Source of the DNA: Candidatus Melainabacteria bacterium
Lineage (GTDB): Bacteria; Cyanobacteriota; Vampirovibrionia; Obscuribacterales; Obscuribacteraceae
Reading direction: 5' to 3'
DNA length: 64,000 nt
Assembly (NCBI GenBank): GCA_013288645.1
Contig: JABDBL010000010.1
Span: 226 to 64,225, forward strand
Numbering within the stretch: position 1 is the first letter of the stretch; each line of letters begins with the position of its first letter. A program made the translations under genes and the position numbers. A model generated the notes under the pieces. It saw only the letters and a program-made list of their open reading frames with translations. It did not search any database and was not told the origin of the DNA. Below are positions 33,672 through 42,982 of this stretch, one piece after another.

Positions 33672-35201
33672 TTAGACAGTGGTCGGTCGATGCTTCGCGT
33701 TGGACACGCTGTCCAATGCCAAATCAAACACGTCCACGTTCGTGGTGGTGGGCAGGGTGCCCAACAGCACAGACGATGATTGTGTCACGACAGTCCCATG
33801 AGCAACGACCTGGCCGGAAGGGATGGGGACGTTCTGCATCGAGCCCCGATCCATGGCGTACGGGTTTGTCCCAGTCTGGTCGTAACCAGACAAATTGGGA
33901 TTGCCGTTGCCAATCACCGTCAGTGACTGCGTCGTCAGCGCGAACTCGAACTCGGACGTATTCGGCCCGCCGCAGTAAGCTAGCTGGGCCAGATTTGCCC
34001 CCACTCCGAGTTCGTCGGAGTTCTGCAGATAGACCATGTTTGACCAGGTGGCTCCCTCGGTACTGGTGCTGTTATCCAGATTGTAGCCTCCGCTGGCCAG
34101 GCTGATCGGAGCCCCAGCACCGTTCGGGTTGTAGCTGTCACAGATATCCGGCGAGCCGAAATTGCCCGCGTAGATACCGTTTGTCGTGAGCACCTGGTAC
34201 CCACCGCTTTCGTAGGCCCAGAGCCCTCCTAAGGTGTCAATGTTGTACGCGACATCGTTAGAAGTCAACGTTGCCGGCACGGTGCCTTCTATGCTGATGC
34301 CGCCGCCATTGGTGTCGCCGGTGTTGTTGTCGTTGTAGGCGAATGTCGAGTCCGCCACAGCCAAAGACGTGGGCACGGTGGCGGTAGCGATAAGACCACC
34401 GCCTCCCGGTCCACCATCGTTGTTCACCGGCAGGTTGTTGTAGAGAGTGGTGTCGGTCACGCTCCAGTGGACACCGCTCAGTCCCGTGTTGTCCAGGAAG
34501 ATGCCCCCGTTGCCGGCCTTGTTCTGATTGACTGCCACACTCTGGAAAGTGGCCGAGTTGAAACAGGCAATGCCGTACGCCGTGGTATTGTTGGTGACGA
34601 ACGTGGATGTGTACACCGTAATTGGACCATACGCCTCAAGCGAGTAGACGCCGGTGCAATGGCTCTCTGTCAAGTTCAGGAACGACGCGGTCGCTCCTGC
34701 GCCCACATAGATGGCATTGGCAGTAGCGCTCACACTTACATTGTTCAGGGTGAGCGATCCGCCGTCCACCTCGATGCTACCATCGCCACCCGAGGTGGAC
34801 GCGGCGCCATTGACAAACGACAGATTGGTGATCCCCGCGGCCAGGTCGCCAGCCGCGACATCAACCAAGGCACTGGTCCCCTGACCGGAGACCGTGATGC
34901 CCCCAGCAGACGGGCCCTGGATATACTCTCCGGCTGGGCCGGAAATCACCACTGGTCCTGTCTCGGGAATCGTGCCCTGAAGTCCAGCGGCGAAACTGAT
35001 GATGACTGGCCCTTGCGAAAAGGGAACCGCATTGGCCAAGTGCACCTCAGCGGACAGCGAACCGGTGCCCGAAGGCAGCAGGTTCGTCACTGTCAGCTTG
35101 GTTGGACCTCCGGTCATAAGAGTCCTGGACTCCAGGCACTCCACCAGCGAACGGCGACCGAAACTCTTGGACTTGGAACGAACGTTTTTGGAAAGCGACA
35201 T
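33672..35201 (-). CDS. Surface beta-helix protein with LExR-type N-terminal motif
   Basis: 509 residues. A basic N-terminus leads into GRRSLVECLESRTLMT, the same (L)ExxR(x)LM motif as in the 2944-5064 product and like that of planctomycete exported proteins. Next, LTVTNLLPSGTGSLSAEVHLAN matches the L-V-T-N...G-x-GSL-x-x-A(I)...A-N start of polymorphic outer-membrane-type beta helices. The rest has repeated Asn/Thr/Ser/Gly turns (TLNNVSVSATANAIYVGAGA). The ATG has GGAGAAG 6 bases ahead. GC-rich and single. Probably cell surface or secreted; the ligand is unknown. Confidence 0.75.
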   Translation of the reverse strand: MSLSKNVRSKSKSFGRRSLVECLESRTLMTGGPTKLTVTNLLPSGTGSLSAEVHLANAVPFSQGPVIISFAAGLQGTIPETGPVVISGPAGEYIQGPSAGGITVSGQGTSALVDVAAGDLAAGITNLSFVNGAASTSGGDGSIEVDGGSLTLNNVSVSATANAIYVGAGATASFLNLTESHCTGVYSLEAYGPITVYTSTFVTNNTTAYGIACFNSATFQSVAVNQNKAGNGGIFLDNTGLSGVHWSVTDTTLYNNLPVNNDGGPGGGGLIATATVPTSLAVADSTFAYNDNNTGDTNGGGISIEGTVPATLTSNDVAYNIDTLGGLWAYESGGYQVLTTNGIYAGNFGSPDICDSYNPNGAGAPISLASGGYNLDNSTSTEGATWSNMVYLQNSDELGVGANLAQLAYCGGPNTSEFEFALTTQSLTVIGNGNPNLSGYDQTGTNPYAMDRGSMQNVPIPSGQVVAHGTVVTQSSSVLLGTLPTTTNVDVFDLALDSVSNAKHRPTTV

Positions 35202-35940
35202 TGCTCTTCTCCAAACTTAGCGCAAGCTATATAACTGCGCTCAAACCACCGCACAGCCAACCAACATTAGGAAGGCCGTTTCTGCACACATCCGCATACA
35301 TTGAAGACGTGTTTGCTCATTATTCAGCACACTGGAATTCGTCTCTGTCCACTGACATCGTGGTAGAGGTATTAACCGCTCCTCCTTAGAGCAAAATCCT
35401 TTCTTCTTTAATTGTTCTTCCTTGGGGTTTTTGGAGTCTTTTTCCTAGCGTGCATTTTCAACGAGCTCCTAACCATGTCAAAACTTAGTCTGATAAATCA
35501 AATGCACACGGCGAGAATTGAAAATATCATTGGAAATAAGCAAGATTCAGGGTTATGGCAAGTAGTCAATAAGAACAGTCTCAAAAAATGAACTAATATT
35601 CATTAGCAATTTAAACATTAAATGAGTTGTAAAGCATAGCACGCAGAAGCTAATTTAATTTTAAAAAATCGCCTACACTGGCGCCCTTGTCGCAATTTAT
35701 ACTATGGCAACCACTTTCTAAGTGTTTGCACTTCCCTTCCCTATAAATGCTTTGCAGCTTACCAACATAGAAGTGTCAAAGAATAGGCATTCATGAAACT
35801 TTTCTGCAGCATGCTTATCGGGAAGTTACAGCTCACACTTAAGCTATTAGCTGAGTAAAAAGAGCCATACATTGAGCAGATGGTATTCAAAGATATCTTT
35901 TTGACTTGCCAGGATTCTAAACAAAAAAGATAGGACAAAG
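35202..35940. other. Long intergenic region
   Basis: No supported gene. The first 180 bases are the GC-rich leader of the minus-strand gene at 33672. The rest is AT-rich without clear structure until the terminator of 36026. Confidence 0.4.
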
Positions 35941-35942
35941 AA

Positions 35943-35982
35943 GAAAAGGGAGGAGGATTGCCACCACTGGCAAAATCCTCCC
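35943..35982 (-). terminator. Terminator of the 36026 gene
   Basis: On the minus strand GAGGATTTTGCC pairs with GGCAATCCTC with a 2-base bulge, then CTCCCTTTTCTTCTTTG follows. Confidence 0.65.
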
Positions 35983-36025
35983 GTCCTGATCCCCCAATAA
36001 CAACCGCCTCAAGCGCCGCCTTACC

Positions 36026-36907
36026 TTATACTATGCCAGTTAGAAAAGGGGCGACAGGCTGTACGTCGAAGTATCTCTTATCCAGCGCGAAGATGACCAG
36101 CAATTCCGGACGATGATCTGACTTTAGCCAGATTTCATTAACCTTGTCCCAGTCAGCTTCTTCTACGCGGGATGCCTCAGTCGGCTCCCAGAACCAAACG
36201 TCCTCGCCCCCCGCATCTATATGGGGAGTGCTGGCCAACACCATAATGGCGTGCTCCGGGTTAATTCCCGCTTCTCTGGCGGCCTTGTCCTTAGCCTCCT
36301 TGAAAAATATGTATGACCGTTTTGCTTCCTCGATCCACCCTAATTGTGCAATCTTAAAGCGATCAACCTCTGCTGTTTGCACAAGCATTTGTTTGCTTCC
36401 GTCATGCAGAATTTGAGAAAGCGGCAACTCCCGGAGGATGAGGATTTTCTCGTGGCCCAAGGGCTTGTAGGCGGCCATGGCCGATTGCCTTCTTGTGGAC
36501 CGTCTAAAAACACACCCCGCTCGATCAATCCAATACCGGATGCTGTCCCGCAGTTGGTCGAGTTTGACCGGCCAGAAGCCAAGGAAGATCGATACTTCCT
36601 TTAGCAACTTGCGTTTGTTGCCTAGCTCTTCTGCCGAGTATTTCTTTCCCCGGTAATTGATTATTCTTACCGAGTAAGCAAGGAAGATTAGCCACTCGCC
36701 TCGTTTGCTAAGGTCGAGTTCCTCTACCACTTCCCACTCTGGGAAAGAAGCCGATTCCTGCCCAGTTGCCGTCCGGATTCTGGGTTCCGCATCTCGCAAA
36801 ACCTCTCCTTTTTTGTAGTACCGTACAGGATTCTTATTGCGACCAAAATTTTCGCCCTGTCCCAAAAGATCCCAATTCTGCCCACCGCCGTCATCATCGT
36901 ACGCCAT
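36026..36907 (-). CDS. Unknown 293-residue protein
   Basis: No recognised family. It starts MAYDDDGGGQNWDLLGQGEN and has a basic, Tyr/Trp-containing middle (GEWLIFLAYSVRIINYRGKK; IRYWIDRAGCVFRRSTRRQS). The end is acidic and Trp-rich (AGGEDVWFWEPTEASRVEEA) and finishes VAPFLTGIV. No signal peptide or membrane helix stands out. I chose ATG at 36907 because GGAG lies 9 bases ahead; a longer frame begins at 36961. GC-rich, single, with its own terminator. Confidence 0.6.
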   Translation of the reverse strand: MAYDDDGGGQNWDLLGQGENFGRNKNPVRYYKKGEVLRDAEPRIRTATGQESASFPEWEVVEELDLSKRGEWLIFLAYSVRIINYRGKKYSAEELGNKRKLLKEVSIFLGFWPVKLDQLRDSIRYWIDRAGCVFRRSTRRQSAMAAYKPLGHEKILILRELPLSQILHDGSKQMLVQTAEVDRFKIAQLGWIEEAKRSYIFFKEAKDKAAREAGINPEHAIMVLASTPHIDAGGEDVWFWEPTEASRVEEADWDKVNEIWLKSDHRPELLVIFALDKRYFDVQPVAPFLTGIV

Positions 36908-37600
36908 CGAAAACATCTCCGCCCGTCTGGGCTGTTGAAGCAAGTAAGACTGTGACAACACCGTTTGTTCCGAAATCAGCGTCTGCCTCCATTACTACCA
37001 GTAATGGACGAAAAGCAAAGCCAATGTATGAAACAGCGTGGTGTAGAAACTCTCCGAAATTAAAGGTTGTCAGGAATATCTATTTGGTTCTAGCAAATTC
37101 AAGGTAGCGATAGCAAATCCATTACTTAAGCTAAAAGCAGCACAATTTGCGATCTTAGATAATCAGCGAAAGCCTGGCAAAGCCTGATTTGGGCAGAATG
37201 CAGTAGTCAAACCACAACTTTTTTCTCTAAAAATTAATTCGAAAAGAACAACATTTTCATCTGCTTGAAAATTAAATCTCGAAAATACTGCCCCGCTAAC
37301 CCCGCTAGCTTGCGCTAGCCGCGCTATCTATGAGCCCAAATAGGCAATTATCAGCAGTTAGCTTTATTATGGCGAATTTTGCTTTATTTATCGATTGGTC
37401 TTGACTTTAATAGGACAAATTATGGAGATTGAAGTATCGCTTTTACCCCCCTTTATTCGAGCTAACCTCCGCCCTACTCATATCAAACAATCAAAAAAAC
37501 CAATTACGACCGTTGCTAAGCGGCAACGGCAACCTTCAACCGTTTCCGCCGTGTGACGATGCCTCTATGCCAGGGATTTTGACCACTTCCAGGAGTTCAT
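36908..37600. other. Long intergenic region
   Basis: No supported gene. It contains a GCTAGC-type palindrome at 37304-37326 and a short CGGCAACGG/CCGTTTCCG hairpin just before the 37601 gene. Confidence 0.4.
37304..37326. repeat. Dispersed GCTAGC-type palindrome
   Basis: GCTAGCTTGCGCTAGC followed by CGCGCTA. Other copies: 5525-5540, 7994-8008, 26692-26711, 41677-41694, 47069-47085, 61001-61019 and 62229-62245. Confidence 0.6.
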
Positions 37601-37924
37601 ATGACCCCAACAGAAAGACCGAACCAGACAATACCGGAGTGCAATCCAGCACTTTGCGGAAAAGAGATCACAGATGAGCATTGGCGCCCCTTGCCAGGAG
37701 AAGGACCCTACACAGTTTATGTCACAGGTGACGACAGAGTTTTACTATGTACAGGCAACGGACCGCCACATATCTGCGCCCTTAGGCTACGGGGAGTGGG
37801 CATGTTATACAAAGGATGCTCAAAGCTAAGTAGCGAAGGGGGATTACTTCCCTTAGTGCAAGACACTATTCGTACTCGCCAAGCAAAGGAATTGGCAAAA
37901 GCCAGCAGCGACGAAAAAGTTTGA
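37601..37924 (+). CDS. Small protein of unknown function
   Basis: 107 residues. It has four Cys (CNPALCG; LCTGN; HICALRL; KGCSK) and a Gly/Pro-rich middle (PLPGEGPYTVYVTGDDRVLL) that looks like a small beta fold, ending in a charged helix (RTRQAKELAKASSDEKV). I do not recognise it. AGGAG sits 5 bases ahead of the ATG. GC-richer than its neighbours. Unlike most genes of this class, I see no clear terminator after it. Confidence 0.55.
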   Translation: MTPTERPNQTIPECNPALCGKEITDEHWRPLPGEGPYTVYVTGDDRVLLCTGNGPPHICALRLRGVGMLYKGCSKLSSEGGLLPLVQDTIRTRQAKELAKASSDEKV

Positions 37925-38269
37925 AACCGTAATTCAGGCTCGATCGGAAATGGTAGAAGAATCTATAATGCCAGTCAGGACAGTTGGACCGGATTTGGGG
38001 GTAATGTAGCTGTAAGCTATCGCTATCTGTTCCGGCTGTCTTTGCTGGCATTATAATTTTTTTTGTTCTTGTTGTCATTTTTATAACCATTTTTAGTTTT
38101 TTCGACCGGCAGCAGCCAGGGATCACCGCCGAATTGGCCGAATTCATGATGCATCCGAATTCTTATCTGGCAAGCGCGAATTATCTTTAATGCAAATTCT
38201 TAAGCTGGCATCTAGGTTTAAGCTATCACCTGCTGCTTTTATTTTGAAAAATTAGTCTAAACTATTGAA

Positions 38270-39460
38270 ATGAAGGGCAAGAACAATATTTTAGTAATTA
38301 ATGCTGGTTCAAGCAGCGATAAGATTTCTTTTTTTCAACTGGATGAAAATATGGTGTCTGCTGTTTCGCCACAGCAGCCAGCCTGGCAAACAGAAATTGA
38401 TTTTCCTTCTGGCGATATTGATTCTATTAATTGGCAGCAATTGCTGAAAGGCGCATTGCAGCCACTTTTAGAAGGCAAAGCTGGCGCGGCAATAGATAAA
38501 CAGTCTAGCAATAGTGGATACATCGATATTGTCGGCCACCGAGTAGTTCACGGTGGAGACAAATATTCTTCGGCTGTAATTATCGATGATCAAGTAAAAA
38601 AAGATATTGAAAAATATATGCCATTAGCGCCTTTGCATAACAAGATCAGTCTCTTTCATATCAATGCTTTGGAGAAGCTTTTACCTAATGCCAAGCAAAT
38701 TGCTGTTTTTGATACTGCCTTTCACCGCACTCTGCCCGATGCAGTAAGCTTCTATCCAGTTCCCTACGAATGGCACGAAAAATATGATATTAAACGTTTC
38801 GGCTTTCACGGCATCAATCACGAATATTGTTCTAAACAAGCTGCACATATATTGCAAGCAGACATTGCCAATTTTTCTGCAATCACCTGTCATTTAGGCA
38901 GTGGCTGTTCGCTTGCTGCCATAGAAAATGGAAAAAGCATAAATACTACAATGGGTCTTACGCCACTAGAAGGCTTAATGATGTGCAGTCGCAGCGGGTC
39001 AATTGACCCCAGCATTTTGCTTTATCTGCTCAAAAATAAAAAAACAACTGTAGATGAACTTGAAAGCACACTCAATAAAAACTCAGGATTAAAGGGCATT
39101 TCGCAAATAAGTGCTGATATGAAAGTGATAATAGAAAAAATGCAAAGCAACAGCTCTGAAGCAAAACTTGCTCGCTTGGCTTTTGATATGTTCATTTCTC
39201 GCTTGCGTGCCGGTATATGCACTATGCGAGCCAGTTTAAACAAGCTAGATGCAATTGTATTCACAGCTGGTATTGGTGAGCATGCCCCTTTAGTGCGCGA
39301 AAAAGCTTGCGCAGGACTGGAATTTTTAGGATTTGAGCTAGACAAAAAAGCAAATGAAAATAATGCCCTCAATATTTCATCAACTAATTCAACAACCGCC
39401 ATACTGGTTATAAAAGCTCGCGAAGATTGGGCGATTGCGGGACAATGCCTGAGATGTTAG
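38270..39460 (+). CDS. ackA: Acetate kinase
   Basis: 396 residues, the normal length. Acetate kinase motifs are present: ILVINAGSSSDKISFF (family NAGSSSxK), GHRVVHGG, FDTAFHRTLP with the catalytic Asp, GFHGINHEY, HLGSGCSLAAIENGKSI and FTAGIGEHAPLVREKA. It makes ATP from acetyl phosphate in fermentation. Two signature positions differ: NAGSSSDK for the usual NAGSSSLK, and SRSGSIDP for TRSGDIDP, where the acidic residue is replaced. The key Arg in that motif remains. No phosphotransacetylase gene is next to it. Confidence 0.92.
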   Translation: MKGKNNILVINAGSSSDKISFFQLDENMVSAVSPQQPAWQTEIDFPSGDIDSINWQQLLKGALQPLLEGKAGAAIDKQSSNSGYIDIVGHRVVHGGDKYSSAVIIDDQVKKDIEKYMPLAPLHNKISLFHINALEKLLPNAKQIAVFDTAFHRTLPDAVSFYPVPYEWHEKYDIKRFGFHGINHEYCSKQAAHILQADIANFSAITCHLGSGCSLAAIENGKSINTTMGLTPLEGLMMCSRSGSIDPSILLYLLKNKKTTVDELESTLNKNSGLKGISQISADMKVIIEKMQSNSSEAKLARLAFDMFISRLRAGICTMRASLNKLDAIVFTAGIGEHAPLVREKACAGLEFLGFELDKKANENNALNISSTNSTTAILVIKAREDWAIAGQCLRC

Positions 39461-39504
39461 CTTAGCACCCAACAATGTCTGACAAAGTGTCTAAAAAATG
39501 TCTG

Positions 39505-39555
39505 ACAAAAAGAAAAAACTGGAAGTCGATGCTTGAGTAGAGCATCGACTTCCAG
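39505..39555 (-). terminator. Terminator of the 39628 gene
   Basis: On the minus strand CTGGAAGTCGATGCT pairs with AGCATCGACTTCCAG over 15 bp around CTACTCA, and TTTTTTCTTTTTGTC follows. Confidence 0.85.
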
Positions 39556-39627
39556 CAGACTAGTCGGGTGGATTTGGCTGAACGGTTGAGCGCGTTTAGG
39601 TTTGCCTGCAAAACAACTGATTGCCTC

Positions 39628-41226
39628 TCACCCTTGACGGCGAGCATCCTCAGTCCAATGTTCCACGAGCGAAGCCCACCAGTCTGCATACAGATTTTGT
39701 GGGCCTTTTATCGCGGACGGTGCAATGGGTACTACTGAATGCTTCTCGGCTAATATGCCGCCGAAAAAACTAACGGCTAGCTGCGAACCATTGGGACTAA
39801 GGGACAATTGTGCCGCCGGAATTCCGCTGTGGGTGTGGCAAATGATGCGCAGGTGGATTCTAAAGACCCTCGCCTGCAAAACCTGCCATTCGCTGACAGG
39901 AACTTCGATCTGCTGTACAGAGCCAGATCTTTTTGACCAAGTCAGACTGATTATGCGGCCAATATGCACAATCTCGACTGACTCCCCCGTTTCGTTGTGG
40001 CGAAGCGCAACTTTCCCATTGCAATCGGCATAAAGAATTCCCACTGGTACACTAGACCGTGCGGCAGCCTCCATTGGCTGAAGCGGAATGTGTCCGCCGA
40101 GCAAGCGAATGAACACTTCCTGATGATCTTTGTTTTTACCTCCATTGGTTGTGATGCGGAACGCCTGGAATCTTTGTTGCCATCCAGGCGGCCATTGCAC
40201 TGTGTCGTAAAGAGGGCACAGAATGCGCCCATCCTCATATAAAAGTAAGGGCCTGCCTTCGAAATGCAGCTTTAGCGGATTGGGCAGTTTACCGTGTCCG
40301 TCCCAGCTCAGAAGCAAGTCCAACAAGGCGGGAAAGGAGCTGCCCTCAATCACCGGCGCCGTCGAAGGAGCATTTGAGATACTGTCGTTTGGTCTTGTAC
40401 CGCTGTTTGAAACGATCGAAGAACTGTCGGTTAATATGATCTTGCCCAGCGTCGTGAACGAAGCGAACGAGTCGTCAGTCACTATGATCTCGCCCAGCGC
40501 TGTGAACGAAACGAACGAGTCGTCAGTCACTATGGTCTCGCCCAGCGCTGTGAACGAAACGAACGAGTCGTCAGTCACTATGGTCTCGCCCAGCGCCGTG
40601 AACGAAGCGAACCGGTCGTCGATCACTATGATCTCGCCCAGCGCCGTGAACGAAGCGAACGCGTCGCCAGTCGCTATGGTTTTGCCCAACATCGTGAACG
40701 AAATGACCGAACCGTCGGTTAATATGATGGTCTCGTCCAGAGACCTGAACGAAATGACCGAACTGTCGGTTAGTATGATCTCGCCCAGCGTCGTGAGCGA
40801 AACGAACGAGTCGTCGGCCACTATGATCTCGCCCAGCGTCGTGAACGAAGCGAACGAGTCGTCGGTCACTATGGTCTCGCCCAGCATCGTGAGCGAAACA
40901 AGTGAACCTTCAGTTCCAGAGAAATTGTGCGGAACTGCCGTATCGTCCGCTTTAGCAAGCAGATCTGCATGCACTCGACACAATTGTAGCGATTCGTTGG
41001 AGCTGATCCTCACCAATTCGGGATCGCTAACGCAATCGTGCTCCGCGGCATCCGCCCCTGGCTGTACCTCTGCAGCCAAAAACGAACGAATGGGACGTTG
41101 TTGTTCTCTGACGCGGAAGGGACGGCCTGCTGCGATCGCGTCATCGCCTTTGGATGTTGCTACTGCAGCAGCAAGTGGGGCCGGCGCGGGTTTGGTTGGA
41201 GTCGTCGCAGTGTTTTGCTTTGCCAT
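39628..41226 (-). CDS. Unknown protein with ten 16-residue repeats
   Basis: 532 residues, no recognised family. The N-terminus is Ala/Pro/Thr-rich and basic. Residues about 109-272 are ten units of the form (S/A)F-T-x-LGE-(T/I)-I-V-x-DDSF-(A/V), likely a beta-solenoid or elongated stalk. The C-terminal 250 residues look like one or two compact beta domains (LKLHFEGRPLLLYEDGRILC; VGILYADCNGKVALRHNETG). The opposite strand is also open across the repeats, but this strand has GGAG 8 bases before the ATG and a matched terminator after the stop. GC-rich and single. Confidence 0.7.
   Translation of the reverse strand: MAKQNTATTPTKPAPAPLAAAVATSKGDDAIAAGRPFRVREQQRPIRSFLAAEVQPGADAAEHDCVSDPELVRISSNESLQLCRVHADLLAKADDTAVPHNFSGTEGSLVSLTMLGETIVTDDSFASFTTLGEIIVADDSFVSLTTLGEIILTDSSVISFRSLDETIILTDGSVISFTMLGKTIATGDAFASFTALGEIIVIDDRFASFTALGETIVTDDSFVSFTALGETIVTDDSFVSFTALGEIIVTDDSFASFTTLGKIILTDSSSIVSNSGTRPNDSISNAPSTAPVIEGSSFPALLDLLLSWDGHGKLPNPLKLHFEGRPLLLYEDGRILCPLYDTVQWPPGWQQRFQAFRITTNGGKNKDHQEVFIRLLGGHIPLQPMEAAARSSVPVGILYADCNGKVALRHNETGESVEIVHIGRIISLTWSKRSGSVQQIEVPVSEWQVLQARVFRIHLRIICHTHSGIPAAQLSLSPNGSQLAVSFFGGILAEKHSVVPIAPSAIKGPQNLYADWWASLVEHWTEDARRQG
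40410..40902 (-). repeat. Ten tandem 48-bp coding repeats
   Basis: The unit reads GTGAACGAAnCGAACGAGTC plus GTCnGTCACTATGnTCTCGC on the plus strand. Two neighbouring units in about 40495-40590 are identical, which implies recent expansion or conversion. Confidence 0.8.
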
Positions 41227-41518
41227 GATTAGATCTCCGGGATAGCATTGACAGTATTATGCTTCTCTCGCCGACGCAGCGAAAAAAGATCTCTTGTTAA
41301 TGCCATCTGATGATTTGTGAGGGGAAATTGTTTGGAGTTCGAGTGGAGGAGGATGCCCAACCCTAAACAATTAGCTTAGGGCGAGTCAAGTGTCCAATTC
41401 ATATTTTGGCTCGCGCTACCTGCGCTAAGTTAGCTTTACCCGGCTTAACTCTAGGTGTCAAGAATCTAATAATTCCTACAGAAGTCGCTTCGTAGAACAC
41501 CGCCGCCGTTAGCCGACC

Positions 41519-41582
41519 AGCCAAGGACGCATATCCACCACGTTCGTCCTTGGCTTGTTCCTGTCTTCCTTCTTATTTTTTT
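41519..41582 (+). terminator. Terminator with no evident gene in front
   Basis: AGCCAAGGACG (41519-41529) pairs over 11 bp with CGTCCTTGGCT (41545-41555), and a T-rich run ends in TATTTTTTTTG. The 270 bases before it carry no convincing gene, so it could end a small RNA or a very short message. Confidence 0.55.
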
Positions 41583-41676
41583 TGTCGTATTTTTATCTAT
41601 TTTTGGTAAAAAGGATATGCCACTGCTCATAGTGTCATTACTTAGCTAATTACAAGGCGCAGCTTGACTATTCATT

Positions 41677-41694
41677 GCTAGCGCGAGTTAGCGC
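41677..41694. repeat. Dispersed GCTAGC-type palindrome
   Basis: GCTAGCGCGAGTTAGCGC, the reverse orientation of the same motif as 37304. Confidence 0.5.
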
Positions 41695-41885
41695 ATGTCG
41701 CTAAAGGAATTTAATAGTCATTAGCTTTTTAAAAGTTGTCTTAACTTGAGATACGAATGGCACACCCGAAGCTTAATAGTAGTGGCTTTGTAGATTTATT
41801 GTTTTCAATTGCCCAGTCTTGACTTCGTATCGGGATAACTGTCATTTTATGGGTACCCCGTCACCGAATTATATTCAGTCAGTAA

Positions 41886-41955
41886 ACAGCAGCCAACCAA
41901 GTCATTAAGACAAACCGCAATTCACGGATGTGAGTCGAGAGTGGTTGGCTGTTGT
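41886..41955 (+). promoter_or_regulatory. Long-stem leader hairpin before the 42022 gene
   Basis: ACAGCAGCCAACCA (41886-41899) pairs along its full 14 bases, one pair being G-U, with TGGTTGGCTGTTGT (41942-41955) around a 42-base loop. It resembles the inner stem ahead of 17092, which has CATCAGCC and GGCTGATG arms and a similar loop length. Confidence 0.5.
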
Positions 41956-42021
41956 CGTGTATTCACAGTGTTGCAAGAAGCTGGCTGGTTCGGTTGGCGT
42001 GTTTTTTGAAGGGAGCGTGCA

Positions 42022-42873
42022 GTGAAACCTATTCGAGCGGAAGACTGGGCATGGATGAACGATGACGGGAAACTGTGCCTGCCTCGTCGGGGAGCCCATC
42101 TCCGGGCTTATCTCCATGAACACCCGGATCCCTCGGTCAAGCCCGACGAGGTGCGAACGACCTCACCCATCGATCGCCACGAGAACGGAGTATTCTACAG
42201 TTCCTCGGGCACTCCATACGAATTGGGGTCCATCAATAAGAGCTACGCTGAAGTGGCGGACAAGCGCGACTTCAACGGTACCGCCGCCGAGGCCGGGCGT
42301 CTGGTCGACGAGTCCGCTGCTCAGCCTCCTCGTCCTGGCCAGACCGTCAGGAAGACTGCAGACACGCCGACTTTGAAACCGTCCCTGTCCGATACAGACC
42401 CCGGGCGACCCTCGCCAATCGCCGCCGAAGAGGAAGTTGGTTTTGTCCTTGCCGACCCTTCACCGGGTGCACCCGCTGCCCGACCTGGCGCTAGTGGCCC
42501 CGCGACCAGAGGAAAAACGCTCAAAACATTCGGAGCTGGTGCCTCAACGGACAAGCCAAAAACCGCAGCGCGGGGCGGACCACCGGACATCATGGCACTT
42601 GCCGCAGAGGATGCGGATGTGTCCCAAGGCGGAGAAGTCGTTGAGCCGTGGCGCGTCACCAAGAAGAAAAAGAAGAAGGGTGGCGACATCCTCTCTTTGC
42701 GCCTCTGGCCCTGGAACTGGTTCAAGGGTGCCAGCGACCAGCCCAAAACCCCGAAGCCCAAGACGACCGCTTCCGGCAAGGGTGCTGCGACTGTGAATAC
42801 CGTCGCGCCTGCCAAAGTCGCTGCGCCTGCCAAGGCAACCAAAACAGGCGCTCGCACTCCGGTCAAGAACTGA
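42022..42873 (+). CDS. Unknown Pro/Ala/Lys-rich protein
   Basis: 283 residues. The first 80 could fold (VKPIRAEDWAWMNDDGKLCL; ENGVFYSSSGTPYELGSINK). The rest is low-complexity: Pro/Ala/Gly-rich, then a TKKKKKKGG cluster, a Trp-rich RLWPWNWFKG, and a C-terminal tail of A/K/P/T (APAKVAAPAKATKTGARTP) like nucleic-acid-binding tails. No family recognised. The GTG start has GGGAG 6 bases ahead. GC-rich; the next gene follows in the same direction after a hairpin. Confidence 0.65.
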   Translation: MKPIRAEDWAWMNDDGKLCLPRRGAHLRAYLHEHPDPSVKPDEVRTTSPIDRHENGVFYSSSGTPYELGSINKSYAEVADKRDFNGTAAEAGRLVDESAAQPPRPGQTVRKTADTPTLKPSLSDTDPGRPSPIAAEEEVGFVLADPSPGAPAARPGASGPATRGKTLKTFGAGASTDKPKTAARGGPPDIMALAAEDADVSQGGEVVEPWRVTKKKKKKGGDILSLRLWPWNWFKGASDQPKTPKPKTTASGKGAATVNTVAPAKVAAPAKATKTGARTPVKN

Positions 42874-42895
42874 CCACATCCACGTCAACCTCAGC

Positions 42896-42928
42896 CATGA
42901 CGGTAAGGCATTCCGCCTTACCGTCATG
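42896..42928 (+). promoter_or_regulatory. Perfect 14-bp inverted repeat between two accessory genes
   Basis: CATGACGGTAAGGC and GCCTTACCGTCATG around ATTCC. Without a T-tract it is more likely an attenuator, operator or processing site than a terminator. Confidence 0.55.
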
Positions 42929-42982
42929 TCCACCCGACTGTCAGATTCTCAATCTAAATATCTCAACACAACGGAGGATTCG

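Noticed and set aside
40223-41245. Plus-strand frame of 340 residues opposite the 16-residue-repeat gene
   Set aside because: The minus frame has a ribosome binding site, a longer frame and a terminator. The plus frame is open because the 48-bp repeat has no stop in that phase.
41343-41376. Two very short frames after GGAGGAGG
   Set aside because: 7 and 8 codons and overlapping each other; not enough to call a gene.
42321-42866. Minus-strand frame of 181 residues opposite the 42022 gene
   Set aside because: Low-complexity mirror frame; the plus gene has GGGAG and follows the same layout as its neighbours.
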